This document shows, in pieces, positions 42,604-51,314 of a DNA stretch of 64,000 bases. The stretch's first letter is position 1, and each line of letters begins with the position of its first letter. Below the pieces are notes generated by a model, which made no database searches, had not been told where the DNA came from, and saw only the letters and a list, made by a program, of their open reading frames with translations. The DNA is from Actinokineospora iranica. GTDB lineage: Bacteria; Actinomycetota; Actinomycetes; Mycobacteriales; Pseudonocardiaceae. Location of the stretch: assembly GCF_900101685.1 (NCBI RefSeq), contig NZ_FMZZ01000002.1, positions 62,001 through 126,000 of the forward strand, in the 5' to 3' direction. Both the position numbers and the translations under genes were made by a program.

Positions 42604-43446
42604 ATGAACTCCTACCCCCCTCCACAGCAGCAGCAAGTTCCCTACCCGCCCTACCCGACGCCGCCGCACAACAAAACCCGCCGCGGCCTGGTGGCGCTGG
42701 TGGCCGCTTCGGTGCTCGGCGCCGGGTTGGTCGGGGGCGTGGCAGGCGCGGCGCTCGGGTCCGACGACGCGCCCGCCGTTGGCACACGGAGCGCGTCCGC
42801 CGCGCCTGCCTCGGCCGACGCGCCGACCGACGTGAGCGCGATCGCGGCCAAGGTGCTGCCGAGTGTCGTGCAGGTCAACGTGCGGACGGCCACCGCGGAA
42901 GGTGTCGGTTCCGGGGTGGTCCTGTCCTCGGACGGCCGTATCCTGACCAACAACCACGTCGTCCAGGGCGCCCGCGAGATCCAGATCGTCTTCTCCGACG
43001 GCAAAACCGCCGCCGCCGAGGTCGTGGGCACCGACGCCAGCACGGATCTCGCGGTCGTGCGGGCCGAGGGAGTCCAAGGGCTCACGCCAGCCGAGCTGGG
43101 TGACTCGTCGCAGGTCCGGGTGGGTGACGAGGTCATCGCGGTCGGCTCGCCCGCCGGGTTGCAGGGGACGGTGACCACGGGCATCGTCAGCGCTCTCGAC
43201 CGCGACGTGACGATCCCGTCGGGCCGGGGCTCACGTGGGGTGTCGTACCAGGCGATCCAGACCGACGCGTCGATCAACCAGGGCAACTCCGGCGGGCCGC
43301 TGTTCGACACCGCGGGCCGGGTGATCGGCGTCAACTCGGCGATCTACTCGCCGGTGTCCAGCCCGGACGGGGCCGCGGGCAGCGTCGGCATCGGGTTCAG
43401 CATCCCGGTCGACGCGGCCAAAGAGGTGATCGATCGCATCAGCTGA
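42604..43446 (+). CDS. HtrA/DegP-like S1C serine protease without PDZ domain
   Basis: 280 aa. Pro/Gln-rich cytosolic N-terminus (1-24), one membrane helix (about 28-50), then an extracytoplasmic trypsin-like domain. The triad is His118 (TNNHVV), Asp148 (STDLAVV) and Ser229 (GNSGGPL). The protein stops about ten residues after the protease fold, so the usual C-terminal PDZ domain is absent. Likely an envelope protein-quality or signalling protease. A hairpin terminator follows. Confidence 0.92.
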   Translation: MNSYPPPQQQQVPYPPYPTPPHNKTRRGLVALVAASVLGAGLVGGVAGAALGSDDAPAVGTRSASAAPASADAPTDVSAIAAKVLPSVVQVNVRTATAEGVGSGVVLSSDGRILTNNHVVQGAREIQIVFSDGKTAAAEVVGTDASTDLAVVRAEGVQGLTPAELGDSSQVRVGDEVIAVGSPAGLQGTVTTGIVSALDRDVTIPSGRGSRGVSYQAIQTDASINQGNSGGPLFDTAGRVIGVNSAIYSPVSSPDGAAGSVGIGFSIPVDAAKEVIDRIS

Positions 43447-43466
43447 CCTGTCGAGGGGGAGAGGGG

Positions 43467-43500
43467 AAGGGCCGTCCCACGCGGGACGGCCCTTTCCTCT
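43467..43500. terminator. Bidirectional hairpin terminator
   Basis: Perfect 12-bp stem (AAGGGCCGTCCC / GGGACGGCCCTT) with an ACGC loop and a pyrimidine-rich tail, between the convergent htrA-like and mmsA genes. The flanking A/T-containing ends allow action on both strands. Confidence 0.85.
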
Positions 43501-43512
43501 TGGGGCACAGGC

Positions 43513-44994
43513 TCAGGTGTTGCGCGGGAAGCCCAGGTTCACCCCGCCGTGGGACGGGTCGAGCCAGCGGCTGGTGACGACCTTGGTCCGGGTGAAGAAG
43601 TGGACGCCGTCGGGACCGTAGGCGTGCGTGTCGCCGAACAGGGAGTCCTTCCAGCCGCCGAACGAGTAGTAGCCCACCGGGACGGGGATCGGGACGTTCA
43701 CCCCGACCATGCCGACCTCGACCTCGTTCTGGAACCGCCGAGCCGCGCCGCCGTCGTTGGTGAAGATGGCCGTGCCATTGCCATACGCGTTGGTGTTGAC
43801 CAGATCCAGCGCGTCCGAATAGGACGATGAACGCACGACAGACAGCACGGGCCCGAAGATCTCGTCGGTGTAGAGGGGCATGTCCGGGGTGACGTGATCG
43901 AACAGCGTCGGGCCGAGCCAGAACCCGCCCGGGGCGCCGTCGATCTCGTGGTCGCGGCCGTCGACTACCAGCTCAGCCGCCCCACCATGCACATAGGACA
44001 ACACACGATCTCGGTGCGCCGCGGTGACCAGCGGGCCCATCTCGCAACCGCGACGGCGGCCGTCGCCCACCTTGAGTTTCGCTATGCGGTCGCGAATCCG
44101 GGCCACCAGCTCGTCGCCGACCGGGTCGACGGCGACGACCACCGACACCGCCATGCACCGCTCCCCCGCCGAGCCGAACCCGGCCGACACCGCCGCGTCA
44201 GCCGCCAGGTCGAGGTCGGCGTCGGGCAGCACGACCATGTGGTTCTTCGCGCCGCCCAGGGCTTGCACGCGCTTGCCGTGCCGCGTCCCGGTTTCGTAGA
44301 CGTGGCGGGCGATCGGGGTCGAGCCGACGAAGGAGATCGCCCGCACGTCCGGGTGCTCCAACAGGCCGTCGACGGCCACCTTGTCGCCGTGCAGGACGTT
44401 GAGCACGCCGTCGGGCAGGCCCGCTTCGGCGAACAGCTCCGCGATGAACACCGACGCCGACGGGTCCTTCTCGCTCGGCTTGAGCACAACGCAGTTGCCG
44501 CACGCCACCGCGTTCGGGACGAACCACAGCGGCACCATCGCCGGGAAGTTGAACGGCGAGACCACCCCGACCACGCCGAGCGGCTGCCGGATCGAGTAGA
44601 CGTCCACCCGGGCGCTGACGTTCTCGCTGTAGCCGCCCTTGAGCAGCGCGGGCACCCCGCAGGCGAACTCCACCGCCTCCAGCGCGCGCTGCACCTCGCC
44701 CGCCGCGTCGTCGGTCACCTTGCCGTGCTCGGCGGTGATGATGTCGACCAGGTCCGCCTTGCGGGCGTTGACAAGCTCGCGGAATCCGAACAGGACAGAC
44801 GACCGCTTGGCCAGTGAGGCGTCGCGCCACGCGGGGAACGCCGCGCGGGCGGCGGCGACGGCCGCTTCGATCTCGGTGGGACCGGCGAAGCCGACCGTGG
44901 CCGCGACCTCGCCGGTGGCCGGGTTGAACACCTCGCCGGTCCGGGCGGCGGGCCCGGTCCATGGCTTGCCGTCGATCCAGTGCGTGATGCTCAT
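43513..44994 (-). CDS. mmsA: CoA-acylating (methyl)malonate-semialdehyde dehydrogenase
   Basis: 493 aa aldehyde dehydrogenase with catalytic Cys280 (GSAGERCMAVS) and the MMSDH-type SPFNFPAMVPLWFVPNAVACGN stretch that distinguishes CoA-acylating members. In beta-alanine and pyrimidine breakdown it turns malonate semialdehyde into acetyl-CoA and CO2; in valine catabolism it makes propionyl-CoA. The ATG overlaps the transaminase stop by 4 bp. The beta-ureidopropionase and dihydropyrimidinase genes 8 kb away support the pyrimidine role. Confidence 0.93.
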   Translation of the reverse strand: MSITHWIDGKPWTGPAARTGEVFNPATGEVAATVGFAGPTEIEAAVAAARAAFPAWRDASLAKRSSVLFGFRELVNARKADLVDIITAEHGKVTDDAAGEVQRALEAVEFACGVPALLKGGYSENVSARVDVYSIRQPLGVVGVVSPFNFPAMVPLWFVPNAVACGNCVVLKPSEKDPSASVFIAELFAEAGLPDGVLNVLHGDKVAVDGLLEHPDVRAISFVGSTPIARHVYETGTRHGKRVQALGGAKNHMVVLPDADLDLAADAAVSAGFGSAGERCMAVSVVVAVDPVGDELVARIRDRIAKLKVGDGRRRGCEMGPLVTAAHRDRVLSYVHGGAAELVVDGRDHEIDGAPGGFWLGPTLFDHVTPDMPLYTDEIFGPVLSVVRSSSYSDALDLVNTNAYGNGTAIFTNDGGAARRFQNEVEVGMVGVNVPIPVPVGYYSFGGWKDSLFGDTHAYGPDGVHFFTRTKVVTSRWLDPSHGGVNLGFPRNT

Positions 44995-46289
44995 CGGACC
45001 ACCTCGATGGCGCGGGCGAGAATGTCGAGCGCCTCGTCGGCCTCGTCCTCGGTCAGCGTCATCGGCGGGGCGAGGCGGATGACGTTGTCGTGCAGCCCGC
45101 CTTTCCCGACCAGCAGCCCGAGCTCGCGGGTCTTCTCCAGCACCGTGACCGCCGCCTTCTGGTTGGGTTCCCTGCCGCCGGGCTCGACGAACTCGACGCC
45201 GATCATCAGTCCCTTGCCCCGCACATCCCCGATCACCGGGCTCCTGCTCGCGATCTCGCGCAGCCCCGCGACGAGCCGGCCGCCGAGCTTGGCGCAGTTG
45301 GCCTGCAAGTCGTTGTCCAGCAGGTAATCCAGCGCGGCGTTGGCCCCGGCGGCGGCCACCGGGTTGCCGCCGAAGGTGGAGATCGAGTTGGCCGTCAGGC
45401 AGTCCATGACGTCCCCGCGCGCGACCAGGCCGCCGATCGCCAGGCCGTTGCCCAGCCCCTTGGCGAAGGTCATGATGTCGGCGGTCACCCCGTGCGCGTC
45501 CATGCCCCAGAAGTGCTCGCCGGTGCGCCCCCAGCCCGTCTGCACCTCGTCTGACACCAGCAGGATGCCGTAGTCGTCCAACACCTCTTTGAACGCGCGG
45601 AAAAGGCCGTCCGGCGGGAAGCAGAAGCCGCCGACGCCCTGGATCGGCTCGGCGATCAGGCACGCCACGTCCCCGGACGTGGTGGTCCGCAGCACATCCC
45701 GCAGATCGTCTGCGCACGCGCGGATGTAGTCCACATCGGACAGATGGCCGAACGGGCTGCGGTAGCGGTAGCCGCCGTGCACGTGGCTGACCTTGACCGG
45801 CGAGAGTGAACTCGCCGACCAGCCCCGGTTCCCGGTGACGCCGAGCGCGCCGAACGCGCGGCCGTGGTAGGAGTTGCGCAGCGCCAGAACCTGGTTGCTG
45901 CGCCGGAACTGGGTGGCCAGCAGCAGCGCGGTCTCGTTGGCCTCGGTGCCGGAGTTGGTGAAGAACACCTTGGCGTCGGGGATGTCCGACAGCTTCGCGA
46001 TCTTCTCGGCCAGCTCGACCTGCCCGCGGATCAGGTACAGCGTCGAGGTGTGCAGCACCCCGCTGTCGACCTGGCGGCGGATCGCGTCGCTGATCTCGGC
46101 GATGTCGTAGCCGATGGCGTTGGTGAGGATGCCCGCGAAGAAGTCCAGGTAAGTCTTTCCGGTCGCGTCGGTGACCCGCCTGGCTTCGGCGCGGACGATC
46201 TCGATCGGGTCGGCGTAGTAGAGGGCGAGCCAGGAGGGCAGCACGGCCCGGTGGCGGTCGATCAGCGGTGGGTGCTGGGTGTCGGCCAT
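44991..46289 (-). CDS. Class III aminotransferase, probably beta-alanine (or GABA):keto-acid type
   Basis: 432 aa fold-type I PLP enzyme. TNSGTEANETALLLAT binds the phosphate, LLVSDEVQTGWGRTGEHFW holds the PLP Asp, and the Schiff-base Lys277 is in FAKGLGNG. With MmsA directly downstream (4-bp overlap) the likely reaction is transfer of the beta-alanine amino group to give malonate semialdehyde. The ATG at 46289 is chosen; an in-frame ATG at 46325 would extend it by 12 residues. Neither has a strong Shine-Dalgarno sequence. Divergent from the second pucR. Confidence 0.9.
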   Translation of the reverse strand: MADTQHPPLIDRHRAVLPSWLALYYADPIEIVRAEARRVTDATGKTYLDFFAGILTNAIGYDIAEISDAIRRQVDSGVLHTSTLYLIRGQVELAEKIAKLSDIPDAKVFFTNSGTEANETALLLATQFRRSNQVLALRNSYHGRAFGALGVTGNRGWSASSLSPVKVSHVHGGYRYRSPFGHLSDVDYIRACADDLRDVLRTTTSGDVACLIAEPIQGVGGFCFPPDGLFRAFKEVLDDYGILLVSDEVQTGWGRTGEHFWGMDAHGVTADIMTFAKGLGNGLAIGGLVARGDVMDCLTANSISTFGGNPVAAAGANAALDYLLDNDLQANCAKLGGRLVAGLREIASRSPVIGDVRGKGLMIGVEFVEPGGREPNQKAAVTVLEKTRELGLLVGKGGLHDNVIRLAPPMTLTEDEADEALDILARAIEVVR

Positions 46290-46372
46290 GGGCCGAGTGT
46301 GACCGGCCGGTGACTCGGACGCCATGGACAAGGTGTATCGGTGGAGCAGGTGCCACTTTGCAGTATGTATTC

Positions 46373-46385
46373 CTACACTGTGTAG
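46373..46385 (+). promoter_or_regulatory. Perfect palindrome with -10-like TACACT abutting the second pucR start
   Basis: CTACACTGTGTAG is a perfect 13-bp palindrome ending one base before the pucR ATG. The embedded TACACT (46374-46379) fits TANNNT and is spaced so that transcription would start at the A of the ATG, implying a leaderless mRNA. No Shine-Dalgarno sequence is present. The palindrome would let the regulator block its own promoter. Confidence 0.55.
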
Positions 46386-47990
46386 ATGTATCCGACGGTT
46401 TCCGAGGCGCTGGCCCTGCCGGTGGTCCGGCAGGGCGCCCCGCGGGTCGTCGCTGGCGCGGCCGGGCTGGCGAACCGGGTGCGCTGGGTGCACGCGGCCG
46501 AGGTCGCCGACATCGCCGCGCTGCTGCGCGGCGGCGAACTCGTGCTCACCACCGGCATCGCGCTGCCCGACGACGCCGAGGCGCTGACCCGGTACGTGGA
46601 CGAGCTGGCGGGCGTCGGGGCGGCGGGGCTGGTCGTGGAACTGGTGCGGCACTGGAGCGACGCCGTGCCCGCCGCGCTGGCCGCCGCGGCCGAGCGGCAG
46701 GGGCTGCCGCTGATCACCTTGGCGCGGGAGACGCGGTTCGTCGCGGTGACCGAGGCCGTGGTGGGGCTGATCGTGGACGCGCAGGTGGCCGAGCTGCGCG
46801 CGGCCGAGCGGGTGCACGAGACGTTCACCGCGCTGACCGTGGCCGGGGCCGAGCCCGCCGAGGTGCTGCGGGAGGTGGCGCGGGCGTCCGGGCTGCCGGT
46901 CGTGCTGGAGACGCTGGGCCACGACGTGCTCGCCTACGACACCGCGGGAGCCCCCGGCGAGCTGCTGGGTGAGCTGCTGACCGACTGGGCGGCGCGCTCG
47001 CGGGCGGTGACCGTGGCCGAGCGGACCGCCTACCACGCCGACGCGGGCTGGCTGGTCACCGTCGTCGGGGCGCGCGGCAACGACTGGGGGCGGCTGGTGC
47101 TGCTGTGCCCGGCGCCGCCCGACCACCGGCAGGTGGTGGTCGTCGAGCGGGCCGCGTCGGCGCTGGCCGTGCACCGGCTGGCCGCCCGGGAGCGCGAGGG
47201 CCTGGAGCGGCACGCGCACCGGACGCTGCTGACCGAGCTGCTGGCGTCGCCGACCCCGCCCGCCGACCTGGTGGCGCGGGCGACCGGACTCGGTGTGCCG
47301 CTGGAGAACCGCAGGCTGGTCGGGGTGTCGCTGCGGCCTGCGGCGCAGGTCGCCGTCGCGCCCGCGATGGCCACCCAGGAGGTGCTGCGCGACCTGGCCG
47401 AGGCCACCGCGCTGGCCGCGCGCCGGGCCCGGGTCGCGGCGCTGGTCGGCATCGTGGACGACACCAGCGTCCGCGCGCTGCTGTCGCTGACCCCGCAGGC
47501 CGACGTCACCGGCATCCTCAACCGGCTTGCCCGGGAGATCCACCAGCCGGTGGTGCTCGCCATCGGCACCACGGTCGGCGCGGTGTCGCAGGCCCGGCGG
47601 AGCCTGGTCGAAGCAGCGCACGTGGCGCAGGCGGCGGCCCGGTCCACCTCGGCGAAGCCCTTTCACCGCCTGGAAGACGTGCGGCTGCGCGGGCTGCTGC
47701 ACCTGCTGGCCGACGACGACCGGGTGACCGCGTTCGCCGACCGGGAACTGGGCGCGCTCATCGCCCGCGACGCCGCGCACGGCAGCCGGTTGCTCGACAC
47801 CCTGCGCCACTACTGCGCGCACGGCGGCAACAAGTCGGCGGCAGCGGCGGCGGCGCACATGTCGCGGACGGCGTACTACCAGCGGTTGGCGCGGATCGAG
47901 CAGATTCTCCGGATTTCGCTGTCCGACCCCGAATCCGTGCTGTCCCTGCACGTCGCGCTGCTGGCGGTCGACGTGCGGCCACGGGCATAG
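46386..47990 (+). CDS. Second PucR-family regulator, probably of pyrimidine/beta-alanine catabolism
   Basis: 534 aa. The N-terminal PucR domain (1-125) begins YPTVSEALALPVVRQGAPRVVAG. The middle is CdaR-like, and the C-terminal helix-turn-helix (about 465-525) contains HGGNKSAAAAAAHMSRTAYYQRLARIEQIL. It diverges from the transaminase-mmsA pair, which it most likely controls. In Mycobacterium, PucR-like PydR regulators act on pyrimidine-degradation genes; this one may be equivalent (inference). Confidence 0.92.
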   Translation: MYPTVSEALALPVVRQGAPRVVAGAAGLANRVRWVHAAEVADIAALLRGGELVLTTGIALPDDAEALTRYVDELAGVGAAGLVVELVRHWSDAVPAALAAAAERQGLPLITLARETRFVAVTEAVVGLIVDAQVAELRAAERVHETFTALTVAGAEPAEVLREVARASGLPVVLETLGHDVLAYDTAGAPGELLGELLTDWAARSRAVTVAERTAYHADAGWLVTVVGARGNDWGRLVLLCPAPPDHRQVVVVERAASALAVHRLAAREREGLERHAHRTLLTELLASPTPPADLVARATGLGVPLENRRLVGVSLRPAAQVAVAPAMATQEVLRDLAEATALAARRARVAALVGIVDDTSVRALLSLTPQADVTGILNRLAREIHQPVVLAIGTTVGAVSQARRSLVEAAHVAQAAARSTSAKPFHRLEDVRLRGLLHLLADDDRVTAFADRELGALIARDAAHGSRLLDTLRHYCAHGGNKSAAAAAAHMSRTAYYQRLARIEQILRISLSDPESVLSLHVALLAVDVRPRA

Positions 47991-48018
47991 GATGCGGCTG
48001 CAACGACCAAGGGGGACC

Positions 48019-48942
48019 ATGCGCTACCGACTGCTGGGCCGGACCGGGCTGCGGATTTCCGAGCTTTTCCTCGGTGCGATGCGCTTCACCACGGTGGACG
48101 AGAGCCGCCGCGTGCTGGACCGGTACGCCGACGCGGGCGGCAATGTCATCGACACCGCGAACGCCTACCGCGACAGCGAAGCCATCGTCGGCGAGATCAT
48201 CGCGGGCCGCCGCGACCGCTTCGTGCTGGCGACGAAGTACACCATGAGCCGGGACGGCTCCGACCCGAACGCGGCGGGCAACCACCGCAAGAACCTGGTG
48301 CTGTCGCTGGAATCCAGCCTCCGGCTGCTGCGCACGGACTACATCGACCTGTACTGGGCGCACATCTGGGACCCGCTCACGCCGATCGAGGAGACCATGC
48401 GCGCCCTCGACGACGCCGTGCGGGCCGGGAAGATCCTGCACGTCGGCATCTCCGACGCGCCCGCCTGGGTGACCGCCCGCGCCAACACCCTCGCCGAATG
48501 CCGGGACTGGACGCCGTTCGCGGCCGTGCAGGTGCCCTACAACCTCATCCAGCGCGACATCGAGCGCGAGATCCTGCCGATGGCCGAGGGCATGGGGCTG
48601 ACCGTCGCCACGTGGAACGCGCTCGGCCACGGCTCCCTGACGCGCGAGCCGGGCCCCACCGCCGACGCGCTGCGGGCGGTCGCGGCCGAGCTGGGCGCGA
48701 CGCCCGCGCAGGTGGCGATGGCGTGGATTCGCACCCGGTCCCGCGCGATACACCCGATCCTGGGCGCGCGGACCGACGAGCAGCTGGCCGACAGCCTGGG
48801 TGTCCTCGACCTCGCCCTGCCCGAGGACGCGGCCCGGCGGCTGGAGGCCACCGCCGAGTTCACCCCCGGCTTCCCAGCGGACTTCGTCGGCGCGACGGCG
48901 GCGGCCGTGTACGGGGAAGCGGGCGCCCGGGTCGACGCCTAA
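48019..48942 (+). CDS. Aldo/keto reductase
   Basis: 307 aa NADPH-dependent TIM-barrel reductase. Catalytic tetrad visible: Asp and Tyr in DTANAYRDSE, Lys in ATKYTMSRDG, His in LYWAHIWDP. The YajO/IolS-like subgroup is suggested by MRYRLLGRTGLRISELFLG. ATG 48019 follows AAGGGGG. It lies 28 bp after pucR and may be co-transcribed. Its end overlaps the convergent TetR gene by 4 bp. Substrate unknown. Confidence 0.92.
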   Translation: MRYRLLGRTGLRISELFLGAMRFTTVDESRRVLDRYADAGGNVIDTANAYRDSEAIVGEIIAGRRDRFVLATKYTMSRDGSDPNAAGNHRKNLVLSLESSLRLLRTDYIDLYWAHIWDPLTPIEETMRALDDAVRAGKILHVGISDAPAWVTARANTLAECRDWTPFAAVQVPYNLIQRDIEREILPMAEGMGLTVATWNALGHGSLTREPGPTADALRAVAAELGATPAQVAMAWIRTRSRAIHPILGARTDEQLADSLGVLDLALPEDAARRLEATAEFTPGFPADFVGATAAAVYGEAGARVDA

Positions 48943-49550
48943 CCGCTCTCCGCGCCGTCGATCCTGAGCAGCAGGGCGGTCTGCGGCCAGAGGTTGTCGA
49001 GCACGTCGGGGTCGTTGGCGAGCTTGGCGAACAGGACCATGCCCTCGATCTGGGCGACCACGGAGCGCGCCGTGGCGGGCGTGGCCGCGCCGGGCGGAAT
49101 CGATCCCTCGGCTTCCGCGTCCCGCAGGGCGGCGGTGAGCAGGGCGATTTGCGCGTCGAACACCTCGGCGACCCGGGCGCGCACCACCTCGTCGGAATTG
49201 CTCAGCTCCAAGGCGAGATTGCCGAACAGGCAGCCCTGCACCGCGCCGATGTCGCGCTTGTCGGCCCGCTGACTGTCCACTTGGGCTCGGACGAGCCGCT
49301 CGATCCGCCGCACGGCGGGGAGATCGCCGCCGAGGCAGTCCAGCCAGGTCGCGCGCCGCCGCTGCCACTGCGCCTCGACGGCCTCGACCGTGAGCGCCTG
49401 CTTGGACTCGAAGAAGTGGTAGAAGCTGCCCTTGCGCACGTCGGCGCGCGCGCAGATCTCCGCGACGCCGAGCGCGGCGTAGCCCCGATCGCCCATCAGC
49501 GTGCCCGCCGCGTCGATCAGCCGGTCCCGGGCGGTGCTCGTCCGTCCCAC
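48939..49550 (-). CDS. TetR-family regulator
   Basis: 203 aa. N-terminal helix-turn-helix: RLIDAAGTLMGDRGYAALGVAEICARADVRKGSFYHFFESKQAL, the NemR/AcrR-like layout, followed by a TetR_C ligand domain containing VQGCLFGNLALELSNSDE. Divergent from the flavodoxin-like and nitronate monooxygenase genes, with two operator-like boxes in the gap. Probably represses them in response to an electrophile or nitro compound (inference). Confidence 0.9.
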   Translation of the reverse strand: MGRTSTARDRLIDAAGTLMGDRGYAALGVAEICARADVRKGSFYHFFESKQALTVEAVEAQWQRRRATWLDCLGGDLPAVRRIERLVRAQVDSQRADKRDIGAVQGCLFGNLALELSNSDEVVRARVAEVFDAQIALLTAALRDAEAEGSIPPGAATPATARSVVAQIEGMVLFAKLANDPDVLDNLWPQTALLLRIDGAESG

Positions 49551-49558
49551 GCGCCCAG

Positions 49559-49609
49559 TATACGGGCGGTCAACTATTCGGCCTTGCGGGGTAGTTGACC
49601 GGTCGTCTA
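49559..49609. promoter_or_regulatory. Two TetR-type operator boxes
   Basis: Box B, TAGTTGACCGGTCGTCTA (49592-49609), is a near-palindrome of the TAG-nn-GACCGGTC-nn-CTA form well known for TetR/NemR-like repressors. Box A (49559-49576, TATACGGGCGGTCAACTA) is a weaker copy. They share the exact half-site GGTCAACTA in opposite orientation and lie 33 bp apart between the divergent tetR and flavodoxin-like genes. Confidence 0.65.
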
Positions 49610-49667
49610 GCGTTCATCGCGGCGGTCGGGTCACGGGCCCGCCGACCGGAGCGAGAGGGGTATTCCC

Positions 49668-50282
49668 ATGTCCATGTCCAGTGAGGTCTCCGTCGCGGTC
49701 GCCTTCCACAGCGGGTTCGGGCACACGGCCCGCCAGGCCGCGGCCGTCGCGGCGGGCGTCGAGGCCGTGCCGGGCGCGCGGGCGGTCCTGCTCGACGTCA
49801 CCGTCATCGACGACGCGCTCTGGGCCGCGTTGGCCGAGGCCGACGCGATCATCTTCGGCTCCCCCACCTACATGGGCAGCCAGTCCGCGGCGTTCCAGAC
49901 CTTCGCCGAGGCCAGCGGCGGGGTCTGGACCGACCAGGGCTGGCAGGGCAAACTCGCCGCCGGATTCACCAACTCGGCGAGCGTCAACGGCGACAAACTC
50001 GCCGTGCTGACCTCGCTGTCGCTGTTCGCCGCCCAGCACGGCATGACCTGGGTGCCGCTGGGCCTGCCGCCGGGCTGGCTGTTCCGCGCCGACGGCTCGG
50101 CCGACGACCTCAACCGGCTCGGCTCGTTCCTCGGCGCGATGGCGCAGTCCCCATCGGACCTCGGCCCGGACGCCGCGCCCGCCGACGCCGACCTGCGCAC
50201 CGCCGAGCACCTGGGCGCGCGGGTCGCGACGGCGGCCCTGGAGGTGGCGCACGGCAGGCGCGCGCTGGCGGGCGCGCGATGA
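49668..50282 (+). CDS. Flavodoxin-like NAD(P)H:quinone oxidoreductase (WrbA-type)
   Basis: 204 aa flavodoxin fold. The FMN phosphate loop AFHSGFGHTARQ (residues 11-22) and the GSPTYMGSQSAAFQTF flavin-contact loop match WrbA/NQO-type quinone reductases. Expected to reduce quinones by two electrons for redox protection. Its stop overlaps the nitronate monooxygenase start by 4 bp. Confidence 0.9.
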   Translation: MSMSSEVSVAVAFHSGFGHTARQAAAVAAGVEAVPGARAVLLDVTVIDDALWAALAEADAIIFGSPTYMGSQSAAFQTFAEASGGVWTDQGWQGKLAAGFTNSASVNGDKLAVLTSLSLFAAQHGMTWVPLGLPPGWLFRADGSADDLNRLGSFLGAMAQSPSDLGPDAAPADADLRTAEHLGARVATAALEVAHGRRALAGAR

Positions 50283-51304
50283 GGGCGCTGTTCGGCATCG
50301 AGCACCCGATCGCGCAGGGTCCCTTCGGCGGCGGGCTGTCGTCGGTGGCGCTGGCCGCGGCGGTGTCGGAGGCGGGCGGGCTGGGCTCGTTCGGCGCGCA
50401 CCTCCTCGGCCCGGAGCGGATCACCGCCCTGGTCGCCGATCTGCGGGCGGCCACGGCGAAGCCGTTCGCGGTGAACCTGTGGGTGCCCCACCCCGGCGAG
50501 GACACGGTCCCCGACGCGGCGGAGTTCGCCCGGCACGTCGACCGCGTCCGGCCCTACCTGACGGAGGTCGGCGCACCCGACCCCGACGGCGCAGGCCCGT
50601 TCCTGCCCGACTTCGACGCCCAACTCGCCGCCCTGCTGGCCGCGGCGCCCCCGGTGATCAGCTTCGTGATGGGCGTCCCGCCCGAAGCCGCGATCACCGA
50701 GGCCCGCGACCGCGGCATCGTCACCGTCGGCACCGCCACCACCGTCGACGAGGCCGTCGCCCTCGCCGCGGCGGGCGTGCACGCGGTCGTCGCCTCCGGC
50801 AGCGACGCGGGCGGCCACCGCGGCGCATTCCTGCGCCCGGTAGGGGAATCACTGGTGGGCACCTTCTCCCTGGTGCCCCAGGTCGCCGACGCGGTGCCGA
50901 TCCCGGTGATCGCCGCGGGCGGCATAGCCGACGCCCGCGGCGTCGCGGCGGCGTTGGCCTTGGGCGCCGACGGCGTCCAGATCGGCACCGGCTTCCTGGC
51001 CACCAAGGAATCCGGCGCGTCCGCGGCGCACAAGGCGGCCCTGCACAGCGCGGCCGCCAGATCCACCACCCTGACCCGCCTGTTCACCGGCCGCCACGCC
51101 CGCACCATCGTCAACCGTATGACCCGGGAACTCGCCGACCAGGAGGACTCCGTGCCCGGGTACCCGGTGCAAAGCACGGTGATGGCGCCGATCCGCCAAG
51201 CGGGCGAGCCCGGCCTGATGAGCCTGTGGGCAGGCCAGGGCGCGCCCCTCACCCGACCGAGATCCGCGAAGGACTACGTCGAGTCGCTGCTGGCCGGGCT
51301 CTGA
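50279..51304 (+). CDS. Nitronate monooxygenase (NMO/2-nitropropane dioxygenase family)
   Basis: 341 aa FMN-dependent TIM barrel. IEHPIAQGPFGGGLSSVALAAAVSEAGGLGSFGAHLL at the N-terminus, GSDAGGHRG and AAGGIADARGVAAALALGADGVQIGTGFL for FMN phosphate binding. Detoxifies nitronates such as propionate 3-nitronate. Coupled by 4-bp overlap to the quinone reductase gene, forming a small TetR-controlled redox operon. Confidence 0.92.
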   Translation: MRALFGIEHPIAQGPFGGGLSSVALAAAVSEAGGLGSFGAHLLGPERITALVADLRAATAKPFAVNLWVPHPGEDTVPDAAEFARHVDRVRPYLTEVGAPDPDGAGPFLPDFDAQLAALLAAAPPVISFVMGVPPEAAITEARDRGIVTVGTATTVDEAVALAAAGVHAVVASGSDAGGHRGAFLRPVGESLVGTFSLVPQVADAVPIPVIAAGGIADARGVAAALALGADGVQIGTGFLATKESGASAAHKAALHSAAARSTTLTRLFTGRHARTIVNRMTRELADQEDSVPGYPVQSTVMAPIRQAGEPGLMSLWAGQGAPLTRPRSAKDYVESLLAGL

Positions 51305-51314
51305 GGCGCCGGGA

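Noticed and set aside
36752-43103. Long plus-strand open frames at 36752-39397 and 40371-43103
   Set aside because: Mirror images of desA, LLM oxidoreductase, S9 peptidase and EcsC-like genes on the minus strand; no motifs and low-complexity composition.
44991-48020. 1009-codon minus-strand frame extending the aminotransferase upstream
   Set aside because: The extension is antisense to the pucR gene; the aminotransferase fold starts near 46289.
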